Positions 1-8,395 of a stretch of 32,670 nucleotides of DNA are shown piece after piece; position 1 is the first letter of the stretch, and every line of letters starts with the position of its first letter. The position numbers and the translations under genes were made by a program. The notes beneath the pieces were generated by a model, which made no database searches, was not told the DNA's origin, and saw only the letters and a program-made list of their open reading frames with translations. The stretch lies in IMG/VR virus record IMGVR_UViG_3300037189_019860, positions 1 to 32,670 of that record; one strand, given 5' to 3'. The stretch is from a virus.

Positions 1-183
1 ATTGGTCATGTACGGAAACACTTCTGGGGCACAGGTTTTGCACGGAATAACTGGGGCTTATCAATCCAGCAACTCATCAAATGGTCAATCTTTTTTCTTG
101 CCAACTAAACAGTTCAGTTCTTACAGGTATTACTGTGTAGATGGCACTCTTGCAAACACCTTCGTAGTAGGGCAGGTCATCTA

Positions 184-184
<1 letters not shown>
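1..184 (+). CDS. C-terminal end of a probable tail fibre or tail-tip protein (partial)
   Basis: The reading frame is open from the left edge and ends with TAA at 182-184, so only about the last 60 residues are visible and the true start lies outside the window. The TTG at base 2 is unlikely to be the start. The fragment is rich in Ser, Thr, Gly and Tyr, as in the beta-structured ends of phage fibres, but no domain can be named. Its stop overlaps the start of the next gene (TAATG), so it is cotranscribed and probably translationally coupled with the collagen-like fibre. The virion role is inferred from that neighbour. Confidence 0.55.
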
Positions 185-1554
<1,370 letters not shown>

Positions 1555-1563
1555 GAATAGACA

Positions 1564-2526
1564 ATGGCAACCGCAACGACAGCATTTAGTGGTAGACCCA
1601 CACTATCGTTACGCTCTACCGTAACTGAAAGCAGTACAAACGCTAGCACCTATGTAACTTCAGTTAACTGGAGCTTGGTGATTATTGCTTCCAGTAACAC
1701 ATCTACGGCCTACAATACTGGTGGTACCGCTGCTTGGTCTATGGATGTCAATACTAATGGAAGTACTCCAGTATCTTCTGGAACCTATAGTTACGATTTT
1801 CGCGCACCGAATACAACAACAAATAAAACTATTGCATCTGGTAGTAAAAATATTTCTAGAGGCTCGTATGGGTCTTATACCACAAACTTTAGTGGATATG
1901 CAGATGGTGGAACTGGTGGTCTAATTGGTTCCGCTACAGCCGCTGGATCTCTTGCTCTAAGTAATATTGTTGCTCCACCATTCTTCCCATACTTCCCGCC
2001 ATTCTTCCCGTACTTCCCTCCTTATTTCCCATACTTCCCTCCTTATTTTCCTTATTTCCCACCGTTCTTCCCGTTCTTCCCTCCTAACTTTACTCCAGCT
2101 CCTGGATGGTCTGGAACCGGTACAGATGTTGTATTAGCTACAGCAACCGAAGGAATTTACTACTCAGATGGAATAGCTGCAAGTAATGCTACTTCATACT
2201 CAATTACCAGCGGTTCATTCCCTAGTGGAATAACATTTGATACTTCTACTGGAGCAGTATACGGGACACCAGCTACTGGAACTAAAGGAACATACAACTT
2301 AACATTCACTGCATCTGGTGCTGGAGGTAGCACTACAAGTGGGACTATAAGTTTGATTGTTGTTCCAGAACCTGGTCAACTATTTACATATGACACTGCC
2401 ACTGGAACCTGGAAAAAGGCAATAGTAAATACATACTCTAATGTGGGTGGAGTTCCAACATCAAGCAAGAATACCTTGTATGTATATGACTCAGCCTCAG
2501 GCCAGTGGGTAATTAGTAAGGGTTAA
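1564..2526 (+). CDS. Tail-tip structural protein with aromatic-proline heptads and a putative Ig domain
   Basis: 320 residues. Residues 1-135 are Ser/Thr/Gly-rich beta sequence resembling siphophage minor structural proteins of the DUF859 type. Residues 138-172 are five exact-length heptads, PP(F/Y)FP(Y/F)F, followed by a partial PPNF. Residues about 185-265 look like a putative Ig (He_PIG) domain: ITSGSFPSGITFD, then GTP, then a strand ending SLIVV. Residues 270-320 carry two short motifs ending TGTWKK and SGQWV, similar to the Trp motif at the head of the collagen fibre. It is the last gene of this + strand tail group and ends 3 bases before the convergent primase gene. A role in the virion adsorption apparatus is inferred from domains and neighbours. 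Confidence 0.7.
   Translation: MATATTAFSGRPTLSLRSTVTESSTNASTYVTSVNWSLVIIASSNTSTAYNTGGTAAWSMDVNTNGSTPVSSGTYSYDFRAPNTTTNKTIASGSKNISRGSYGSYTTNFSGYADGGTGGLIGSATAAGSLALSNIVAPPFFPYFPPFFPYFPPYFPYFPPYFPYFPPFFPFFPPNFTPAPGWSGTGTDVVLATATEGIYYSDGIAASNATSYSITSGSFPSGITFDTSTGAVYGTPATGTKGTYNLTFTASGAGGSTTSGTISLIVVPEPGQLFTYDTATGTWKKAIVNTYSNVGGVPTSSKNTLYVYDSASGQWVISKG
1975..2091 (+). repeat. Heptad repeat region coding PP(F/Y)FP(Y/F)F x5 plus PPNF
   Basis: Five in-frame 21-base units followed by a partial unit. The DNA copies differ at third positions (for example ttcttcccg against tatttccca), so the protein period seems to be kept by selection rather than by very recent duplication. Confidence 0.9.
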
Positions 2527-2529
2527 AAC

Positions 2530-5148
2530 CTAAATACTATTTGCAATTCGAAGAGTAGAATCCCAATTAACCTCACCGGTTGGGACTGCTCTAGGCTTAA
2601 GAGCACGATGAGCAACTACTGCCTTAACACCCTGACCTGCAACATCTAGTCCACGATCCTGCAGCTTACGCTGGAATGCAATCTGAGTCATAGCACGTTC
2701 ACCACGCTCATCAGACCATGTGCGATATACACGATATAGCTCTCGCACCTGTACTGAAGCATCGTCACGCTCTATAGTCTCTTCATCTAAGAACAAACCA
2801 ATTCGATCCTCATTTTTACGATAAATATCAGACGCATCGCGAACAGCAGAACACCAACCAAGAGGGTCACGCGCACTGGAGTTTAGGTAGCGAATCGCAC
2901 CCTCAACAGCCCACGAGAGAACCGCTGGAAGACCACCATCTGGGTCAGAAAGATATGCCTTTAGATCCGGATTAGCACGTTCTGGATCTGGAACGTGTGA
3001 CCATGGAATTGGACGAAGACGACGCCACATAGCATCATCATTAATAATAGGGCGGTGGTTTGTAGTTACCCACATCTTGCCCTGAGCCTTAAACGTAAAT
3101 GGCTTTTCACCAGGAGAACGACCCTGAATAGTTGATGAACCAGTCATTTGCTTAATCTGGTTTTCATTTAGACGTTCAGATTCTGGCAACTCATCAATCC
3201 AGATCATGCGCTTACCACGAAGCTCAGCCATATAGTACTGAGCAGAAGAATCATTTCCACCTTTACCAGCTGCCATAATTTCTGAAGGTAGTTTACCTGC
3301 ATACTGTTCAGTACCAAGAGCATTAACAATTGTTTCAACAAATGTGTTCTTACCAGAACCAGGAGGACCGTAAACAAGGAACAAAACATCCTGGTCGCTC
3401 AAACCGGTTAGAGTATAGCCAGCAGCACGCTGAATCCATTCTTGAAGTTCTTTATCTCCACCGGTTGCATAGTCAATAAATTGTTCCCAGCGAGTGTTAC
3501 GAAGTCCAGGAGTATACGAAACCGGTGCACGCTTGGTTATATACAAATCAGGTTGACCTTTAAGAAGTTTTCCAGTACGTAAATCAACAACACCATTACT
3601 AACACCTAAAAGATGAACATCCCCATCCCACTGCTCCACGGAAGTAACTACACGAGGGTCAGAGTTAGCACTTTTAATAGTTCCAGCAATACGGCTATTA
3701 GATTTAGCTTGCTTAGCCCAGTTAACAAGTTCCTGACGTTTGGTATCATCGCTAGCTGGGTAGTTAGCAGTTTCTCCAGCAATAACTGGAGCAAGTTTCT
3801 TTGCTAATTCTTGAATCTCTAAATCCTCTGAGTCTGGACGCCAGTACTGGCCATTCCAGTGGAACCAACCGAGACCAGCCGTATATCTAATCGCAGATCC
3901 AAAGGTATCAACTAGACGGCGACCATTACCGGTATCGGTGAGGGTGCGGAATCCAGGTTGTCCACCATCTTCTTCATTAATCGAGTCAACGTCTTTAGGT
4001 AGATTCAGATTTCCATTACTAGTAGCATCTACTACTGACATACCTTGCTCTACAAGCTGCGCAACAGTTGCACCAATAACACCACTAGTCACTACTTCTG
4101 GATTACCTGCAAGCTCTCCACCGGGAGATAGTTTTTCTGCAAGCTCTTGCCCCTGAGTCTCTATCCACTCAGATAGCCCATTCCACCCTCGATCAATTTT
4201 AGGGTTACCGGCTACAAAATCAATTGCACGGTGAACGTGCATAAGTAGAGAGTTCTGACCCTCTAGCTCCATAGGAGGGCGGACCATCTCGTGATTAAAT
4301 CGAATCATCATTGACTCGATTGCAAGACGACCCTTTTCATCAGTACCAAACTTATTTGCTAGAGCGCATGCAAGACGATAGATTTCTACCGCACGGTGGC
4401 CTTCTTGTATCCCCTCTGAAAGAATTGAATCTATATCAACTTTTTCTCCGCGGAATTCTAGATCTTCCATCCAATCCCAGGAGCCCTCTTTATAGCTAGA
4501 CCCCGTGCCCTGACGAGCAGCTCTAGCGCGTAGAACTGCAAGAAGTTCTTCTGGTGCTTCGGCAATCTCCATCTCCCACGGAGCGTGGCCCGGCTTCCAG
4601 TCATAAGTAATTCCTGAAAAATGGCGAGATGGGGAGAGCAGGATATACCCATTGTGTTTAATATCGATACCCTTTAGACCAGCTTTTTCTAGGTTACCGA
4701 TAAACTTTTCATTAGGGTTGCATTTATAAATTAAGTGGCGTCCACGAACAACTTTTCCATTTACAGAATATTCTCCAGTTTGAGCTTCAACTGTAGAAAT
4801 AATTGCACCCTCGGCGCGGGATTCAAGGATATCAAAAGAATCATCCCCACCAGAACGCGGGTCAATATCAATTGCAAAAAAGCCAGATTCTTTACATAGA
4901 ACACCAACGTTATAATCAGGGTTCTGGTTCCACCAGCTTTGAATTTGAGTTAGATCGGTAGTGGCATCTTTTTGTCCATTAGGACTTGCAGGGTGTTTGC
5001 CAATATCTTTTGCTTCATTGTGCGGCTTACCGCAAGTGCATCTACCATCTAAAGTAATTCCATGGACAGGTAGGACTTTCCATCCCTTTTTCGCATACCA
5101 TTCGGCACCAGCGCCAAGCCTATTATTAGCTGACTCCCAGTTGCCCAT
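2530..5148 (-). CDS. Bifunctional primase-polymerase / SF3 helicase (D5/P4-type replication protein)
   Basis: 872 residues. The N-terminal prim-pol domain (about 10-205) has a C-x-C-G-x-x-H/GKHP segment (37-53), the metal-binding pair D94-x-D96 in FAIDIDPR, GRH at 136-138 and D162 in the third motif. Residues 410-580 match the D5_N linker (GxAIRY, WNGQYW, VSNGVVDL). The helicase domain has Walker A GPPGSGKN at 594-601, Walker B MIWIDE (D652, E653), a sensor VTTNHRP near 694-700 and Arg residues at 709-712. It would lay primers and unwind DNA at the phage origin. The length is normal for the fused family. Its start overlaps the stop of an 11-codon leader ORF (TAATG). It is transcribed alone and convergent to the tail-tip gene. 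Confidence 0.92.
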   Translation of the reverse strand: MGNWESANNRLGAGAEWYAKKGWKVLPVHGITLDGRCTCGKPHNEAKDIGKHPASPNGQKDATTDLTQIQSWWNQNPDYNVGVLCKESGFFAIDIDPRSGGDDSFDILESRAEGAIISTVEAQTGEYSVNGKVVRGRHLIYKCNPNEKFIGNLEKAGLKGIDIKHNGYILLSPSRHFSGITYDWKPGHAPWEMEIAEAPEELLAVLRARAARQGTGSSYKEGSWDWMEDLEFRGEKVDIDSILSEGIQEGHRAVEIYRLACALANKFGTDEKGRLAIESMMIRFNHEMVRPPMELEGQNSLLMHVHRAIDFVAGNPKIDRGWNGLSEWIETQGQELAEKLSPGGELAGNPEVVTSGVIGATVAQLVEQGMSVVDATSNGNLNLPKDVDSINEEDGGQPGFRTLTDTGNGRRLVDTFGSAIRYTAGLGWFHWNGQYWRPDSEDLEIQELAKKLAPVIAGETANYPASDDTKRQELVNWAKQAKSNSRIAGTIKSANSDPRVVTSVEQWDGDVHLLGVSNGVVDLRTGKLLKGQPDLYITKRAPVSYTPGLRNTRWEQFIDYATGGDKELQEWIQRAAGYTLTGLSDQDVLFLVYGPPGSGKNTFVETIVNALGTEQYAGKLPSEIMAAGKGGNDSSAQYYMAELRGKRMIWIDELPESERLNENQIKQMTGSSTIQGRSPGEKPFTFKAQGKMWVTTNHRPIINDDAMWRRLRPIPWSHVPDPERANPDLKAYLSDPDGGLPAVLSWAVEGAIRYLNSSARDPLGWCSAVRDASDIYRKNEDRIGLFLDEETIERDDASVQVRELYRVYRTWSDERGERAMTQIAFQRKLQDRGLDVAGQGVKAVVAHRALKPRAVPTGEVNWDSTLRIANSI

Positions 5149-5183
5149 TAGTTGCCTACCTTATTGTCATTAAAGAAATACAT
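5148..5183 (-). CDS. Possible 11-residue leader peptide coupled to the primase gene
   Basis: The - strand reads ATG at 5183-5181, then 11 codons (MYFFNDNKVGN) and TAA at 5150-5148, whose last A is the A of the primase start codon. A Shine-Dalgarno-like GGAGAG lies at 5192-5187. The primase gene itself has only a weak, distant AAGG/TAGG, so coupled re-initiation is plausible. With so few codons, chance cannot be excluded. Confidence 0.35.
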   Translation of the reverse strand: MYFFNDNKVGN

Positions 5184-5374
5184 ATGCTCTCCAGTTACTA
5201 AACACCAGCATACACACAGGGTAGGTGTGCTGCAAGTCAAAACGCTAAATGAGGTAAAAATACCTAACTTATTGGCGGTCTGATCTAACAGCGCGTCAAA
5301 TAAGGACGACCCTAATAGGGTAAAATAGGATAAACAAATCTAATTGTTTCCCTCTAGAGAATCTATTATAGGCT
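5149..5374. promoter_or_regulatory. Divergent intergenic region with several palindromes
   Basis: This 226-base stretch separates the primase gene (-) from the membrane-protein gene (+). It holds the leader ORF and candidate promoter for the - side and three short inverted repeats: CACAC...GTGTG near 5214-5229, AGGTA-AAAA-TACCT at 5252-5265 and CCCTA-A-TAGGG at 5310-5320. For the + side only AT-rich -10-like boxes can be seen (TAAAAT 5321-5326, TAGGAT 5326-5331, TATTAT 5364-5369) with no good -35. It is a reasonable place for regulator binding or a replication origin, but neither is shown. Confidence 0.4.
5207..5235 (-). promoter_or_regulatory. Candidate promoter for the primase-helicase gene
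   Basis: On the - strand there is TTGCAG (5235-5230), a 17-base spacer and TATGCT (5212-5207). The start of the leader ORF follows about 23 bases after the -10 box. The -35 match is only partial. A second TTGACT at 5240-5235 would give a spacer of 22, too long for a normal promoter. Confidence 0.35.
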
Positions 5375-5704
5375 ATGACCATCGAGATTATTTTAACTAT
5401 TGCAGCAGTGATCACAGCTCTCGGAGTGATCTTTGGTGGAATATACGCCACTTTTCGTTTAGTAAATCGAATTAGCCAAGCTATTGGTGTAGATGCTTCA
5501 GGTAGAACATTATCAGATAGATTAGAGCGAGTAGAGCACCAACTCTGGGAAAATGGCGGAAGTTCTCTAGCCGATAGAGTAAACGTCATTGGCGAACATG
5601 TAGTTAAACTTTCAGCCGAAACAGAGCTGATTAAAGACTTAGTAATTACTACAAAAACTGCCCCAGTAAAAGTTGTCAAAACACGTGTCAAAAAAGCTAG
5701 CTAA
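5375..5704 (+). CDS. Small membrane protein, holin-like (DUF2746-type)
   Basis: 109 residues. One hydrophobic segment at about residues 4-27 is followed by a soluble, charged, probably coiled-coil part (RLERVEHQL; NGGSSLADRVNVIGEHV; ELIKDL) and a basic tail (RVKKAS). This resembles actinophage single-pass membrane proteins of the DUF2746 type, several of which lie near lysis genes. A holin or holin-accessory role is possible, but no endolysin is visible nearby. There is no convincing ribosome binding site before the ATG; a TATTAT box ends 5 bases upstream, so a leaderless mRNA is possible. It is the first gene of the 5375-9465 + strand group. Confidence 0.65.
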   Translation: MTIEIILTIAAVITALGVIFGGIYATFRLVNRISQAIGVDASGRTLSDRLERVEHQLWENGGSSLADRVNVIGEHVVKLSAETELIKDLVITTKTAPVKVVKTRVKKAS

Positions 5705-5729
5705 CAGCAAAAATATGTAGTAGGATTTT

Positions 5730-5753
5730 CCTAGTGTAAATAAAACCACTAGG
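5730..5753 (+). promoter_or_regulatory. Inverted repeat overlapping the ribosome binding site of the next gene
   Basis: CCTAGTG (5730-5736), a 10-base AT-rich loop and CACTAGG (5747-5753) form a perfect 7-bp inverted repeat. The last bases are part of the Shine-Dalgarno AGGAG (5751-5755) for the ATG at 5760. As RNA it could hide the ribosome site; as DNA it could be an operator. There is no T-run, so it is not a standard terminator. Confidence 0.45.
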
Positions 5754-5759
5754 AGATGC

Positions 5760-6035
5760 ATGAGCCTCAACGACAAGCTTAAGGCTGCAGCTAATGAAGC
5801 TTCAGCTAAACTTTGTAAGCTAGCAATACTGCTTAATGGGTCAGAGCTTACTAATGATGAAAAGAAAAATCTAATCACCCTTCTTGAGGTCGATGACCGA
5901 GACCCAGCTCGGGTTCCTAGTTCAACAATCGGGCAAATTCTACGCGAAGAAGGCTATGACATCAGCAATAGTGCTGTTGACCGTCATCGCCGTATTCCGA
6001 AGTCCTGTGCCTGCAAAACAATAGGGAAGAAATAA
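5760..6035 (+). CDS. Small HTH-like DNA-binding protein of actinophage type
   Basis: 91 residues. An N-terminal helical part (SLNDKLKAAANEASAKLCKLAILL) leads into a compact C-terminal half with STIGQILREEGYDISNSAVDRHRR, which has the spacing of a helix-turn-helix: a short helix, a turn at the Gly, and a recognition helix ending RHRR. Small proteins ending in this RHRR motif are common in actinophages and are usually annotated as HTH proteins. It is preceded by AGGAG 4 bases from the ATG, and its stop overlaps the next start (TAATG). It could regulate this region or assist the phosphoesterase that follows. DNA binding is inferred from the fold pattern only. Confidence 0.65.
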   Translation: MSLNDKLKAAANEASAKLCKLAILLNGSELTNDEKKNLITLLEVDDRDPARVPSSTIGQILREEGYDISNSAVDRHRRIPKSCACKTIGKK

Positions 6036-7237
6036 TGGGACTAGCAGATCGTTTAGAAGCATTAGCTTCTCCAGGAAAGTCTGGTTCAGACTTAAAATCT
6101 TTAAATACTCCAGAAAATTGGCGTCCTCGAATGGACATCGATAGCGTTTCTGGAGGTTTTCTTATTTCTCAGGCTAGACCAGAAGGCGAATCTCTTGGTG
6201 CGAAAGAAGTACTAGAGGAATTCAATCTGAACCCTGAAGATTGGAATATAACTTCTGTAAGACTGGGCAAGTGGCAGAAGTATGATGGCGAGTATTTAGA
6301 GTCTCAGCGTGTAAATGTTGTACCAGCAGCAACTAGTTTGATAGAGCAGCTAGATGCTGAAAAGTTAATTGACGAAATTAAAAAGTGGCGTCCAGCTAAA
6401 GGGATCAAGCAAGCAACTGGTAGAGGATCTTTTGCTCTTTTCCCCGCTGACCAGCAGATCGGTAAAAAAGCTGGTGGTGGCGGTACTCAACAGTCAATTG
6501 ACAGAATTCTAGGATTAACAAATTCTGCAGTAGAACGTTTCAAGGGCTACCAAAAGATGGGTATGAATCTTGGCACAATTACTCTTGGACTTCCAGGTGA
6601 CCACGTCGAGGGTAACGTGTCACAAGGTGGGCGTCTTCAAGGATTAGCTGCATCTGATTTAGGTCTTACCGAACAGGTTCGAGTTGCACGTCGTCTGCTT
6701 ATGGCTCAGATTAAAGCACTGTCCCCTCTTGCAGAAAACATGGTAGTTCCAGTTATCAACGGAAATCACGATGAAACTGGCAGATATGTTGCAACGGATC
6801 CAGCTGATGGTTGGAACGTAGAAATTGCATCTTCCGTACAAGATGCTTGTGCAGAGAATCCAGCACTACAGCACATCAAGTTTCGCTATCCTTCATCAGG
6901 GCACCAGACTTTGGTAACAGAGATTTGCGGCACCCATCTCGGGATGTTTCACGGTCACCAGGCAAATCAGAATAGTATAGAAAAATATCTAGCAGGTCAG
7001 ACTCTAGGTCAGACTGCACTAGGTGGAGCAGACATCTGGGTGTCAGGACACTTTCACAATTTCCGTACAATGGATGTTAGTGAACGACTATGGGTTCAAT
7101 GTCCAACCACTGACCCAGGCTCTGACTGGTTCCGCGATAGGGCTGGTCACCAGTCTCGAGCCGGACTACTTACCATGGTATTTGGTGGAGATTACGATCC
7201 GCGTGAGAATATCAGCGTACTTTCAATAAAAGGATAA
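6035..7237 (+). CDS. Calcineurin-like metallophosphoesterase, MRE11/SbcD-like nuclease
   Basis: 400 residues. The metal-ligand motifs of the family occur in order: D139-x-Q141 (Gln in place of the usual His), GDH at 188-190, GNHD at 243-246, HGH at 306-308 and GHFH at 338-341. The N-terminal about 130 residues have no recognised motif. The family includes DNA exo/endonucleases (MRE11, SbcD) and other phosphodiesterases; phage versions are often annotated as MRE11-like. No SbcC/Rad50-type ATPase lies beside it, so it may act alone or with an ATPase outside the window. It is coupled by TAATG to the small HTH-like gene upstream and ends 2 bases before the next gene. Confidence 0.8.
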   Translation: MGLADRLEALASPGKSGSDLKSLNTPENWRPRMDIDSVSGGFLISQARPEGESLGAKEVLEEFNLNPEDWNITSVRLGKWQKYDGEYLESQRVNVVPAATSLIEQLDAEKLIDEIKKWRPAKGIKQATGRGSFALFPADQQIGKKAGGGGTQQSIDRILGLTNSAVERFKGYQKMGMNLGTITLGLPGDHVEGNVSQGGRLQGLAASDLGLTEQVRVARRLLMAQIKALSPLAENMVVPVINGNHDETGRYVATDPADGWNVEIASSVQDACAENPALQHIKFRYPSSGHQTLVTEICGTHLGMFHGHQANQNSIEKYLAGQTLGQTALGGADIWVSGHFHNFRTMDVSERLWVQCPTTDPGSDWFRDRAGHQSRAGLLTMVFGGDYDPRENISVLSIKG

Positions 7238-7239
7238 AC

Positions 7240-7989
7240 ATGATAATCAATCTATTTGGACTACCGGGTTCTGGAAAAACTACTCTTGCTAGAGAAATCT
7301 TAAAGCGTACTCCTGCTATCCACCTAAATGCAGACGAGGTACGGTCTGATTTAAGTATTGATCTAGGTTTTTCTCCGGAAGATCGAATCGAGCAAGCTCG
7401 CCGCATGGGAGCAATGGCTCGTCTACTTTCTGCTCAAGGGCATGTAGTTTTAGTAGACTTTGTAAACCCTACCGAAGCAACTAGAACTGCATTCGGTAAG
7501 GCTGACTTTGCTGTATGGGTAAATCGAATCAACTACAGTCGATTTGAAGATACAAATGTGCTCTGGGAGACTCCGGAAAAGTTTGATCTACAAATTATTA
7601 GTGGTATGGATTTGGACACAGAAGTTACCGTAGTGATGTCTGCAACTAAACTTCCAGATTGGAAGAAGCCAACTACCCTAATGCTTGGTAGGTATCAGCC
7701 GTGGCACGAGGGACACGATGCTCTATATGATGCTGGACTAGAGCGTACGTCTCAAGTTCTTATTGCTGTAAGAGATACCCAGGGCACTTCTGAAAAAGAC
7801 CCTTTAAGCCATGATCAGGTGGTTCACTACATCCAAAAGTATCGACCAGAAGCGATGATCATGAGAGTTCCCAACATTACAAACATTATTTATGGACGTG
7901 ATGTCGGATATAAGATTGAAAAAATAGAGCTTAGCCCGGAGATGCAGGAAATATCTGCAACCAAAAAGCGAGAAGAGTTGGGCATTTAG
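7240..7989 (+). CDS. Fusion of an APS-kinase-like P-loop kinase and a NadM-type nucleotidyltransferase
   Basis: 249 residues. Residues 1-135 are a P-loop kinase most like adenylylsulfate kinase: Walker A GLPGSGKT (7-14), the family segment DEVRSDLS..LGFSPEDRIEQARRMG (32-57) and a strand HVVLVDFV (68-75). Residues 143-249 are a nucleotidyltransferase with GRYQPWHEGH (150-159) and ISATKKRE (238-245), the two signature motifs of NadM/NadR-type NMN adenylyltransferases and related cytidylyltransferases. All key residues are kept in both halves. The C-terminal half is far too short for ATP sulfurylase, so it is not an ordinary PAPS synthase. The substrate cannot be told: NAD salvage, a sugar nucleotide or another small molecule are all possible. 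A good AAAGGA site at 7228-7233 precedes the ATG. Confidence 0.8.
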   Translation: MIINLFGLPGSGKTTLAREILKRTPAIHLNADEVRSDLSIDLGFSPEDRIEQARRMGAMARLLSAQGHVVLVDFVNPTEATRTAFGKADFAVWVNRINYSRFEDTNVLWETPEKFDLQIISGMDLDTEVTVVMSATKLPDWKKPTTLMLGRYQPWHEGHDALYDAGLERTSQVLIAVRDTQGTSEKDPLSHDQVVHYIQKYRPEAMIMRVPNITNIIYGRDVGYKIEKIELSPEMQEISATKKREELGI

Positions 7990-7990
7990 A

Positions 7991-8395
7991 ATGGCTCATC
8001 TGGATAATTTAGATGAGTCATATGTGCAGCATGCTAGAGAAGGTATTCGACTATCTACTAAACTGTTTTTAGCATCTATTGCATGCTTAATTCACTCTTT
8101 TTTCCCAGAACTGTTTGAGCAGACAGCCAGTAAAACAATGTCAACAGAACTACAGCGTTTTAAGAATAGGCTAACTAATACTAGCCACATTCAAGTCAGG
8201 TATAACACCAAAGTAGGGGATGGAAACCTATTTTGGCGAGTGATAGTAGATGGTAAGGAATCTCTTGCTAGTACTGTAGTTATTTTTGGAACTATATATG
8301 GTGAAGAAAGTGCTACTAAAGAAGGCAGAAAGCTTAACATGGCATGCGATGGCATAGCCACCTGGGACAACGATATGGTAGTTATAGAGGCATAA
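7991..8395 (+). CDS. DUF6356-like protein with an unknown C-terminal half
   Basis: 134 residues. The first about 60 residues (HLDNLDESYVQHAREG, then a hydrophobic helix around LFLASIACLIHSFFPELF, then TASKTM) match my memory of the small uncharacterised DUF6356 family, sometimes labelled capsule biosynthesis protein. The hydrophobic stretch at about 26-46 may insert in a membrane. Residues 65-134 look like a separate small alpha/beta domain with no motif I recognise. It starts one base after the kinase fusion and is coupled to the glycosyltransferase by TAATG, so the three genes are a unit. A role near the cell envelope would fit but is not demonstrated. Confidence 0.6.
   Translation: MAHLDNLDESYVQHAREGIRLSTKLFLASIACLIHSFFPELFEQTASKTMSTELQRFKNRLTNTSHIQVRYNTKVGDGNLFWRVIVDGKESLASTVVIFGTIYGEESATKEGRKLNMACDGIATWDNDMVVIEA

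Noticed and set aside
7240-7989. PAPS synthase (APS kinase plus ATP sulfurylase)
   Set aside because: The second domain is only about 107 residues and has NadM-type motifs, not the long ATP sulfurylase fold.
8344-8394. Upstream in-frame start for the GT2 glycosyltransferase
   Set aside because: It lies inside the previous gene, and the fold begins at the ATG at 8395, which overlaps that gene's stop (TAATG).
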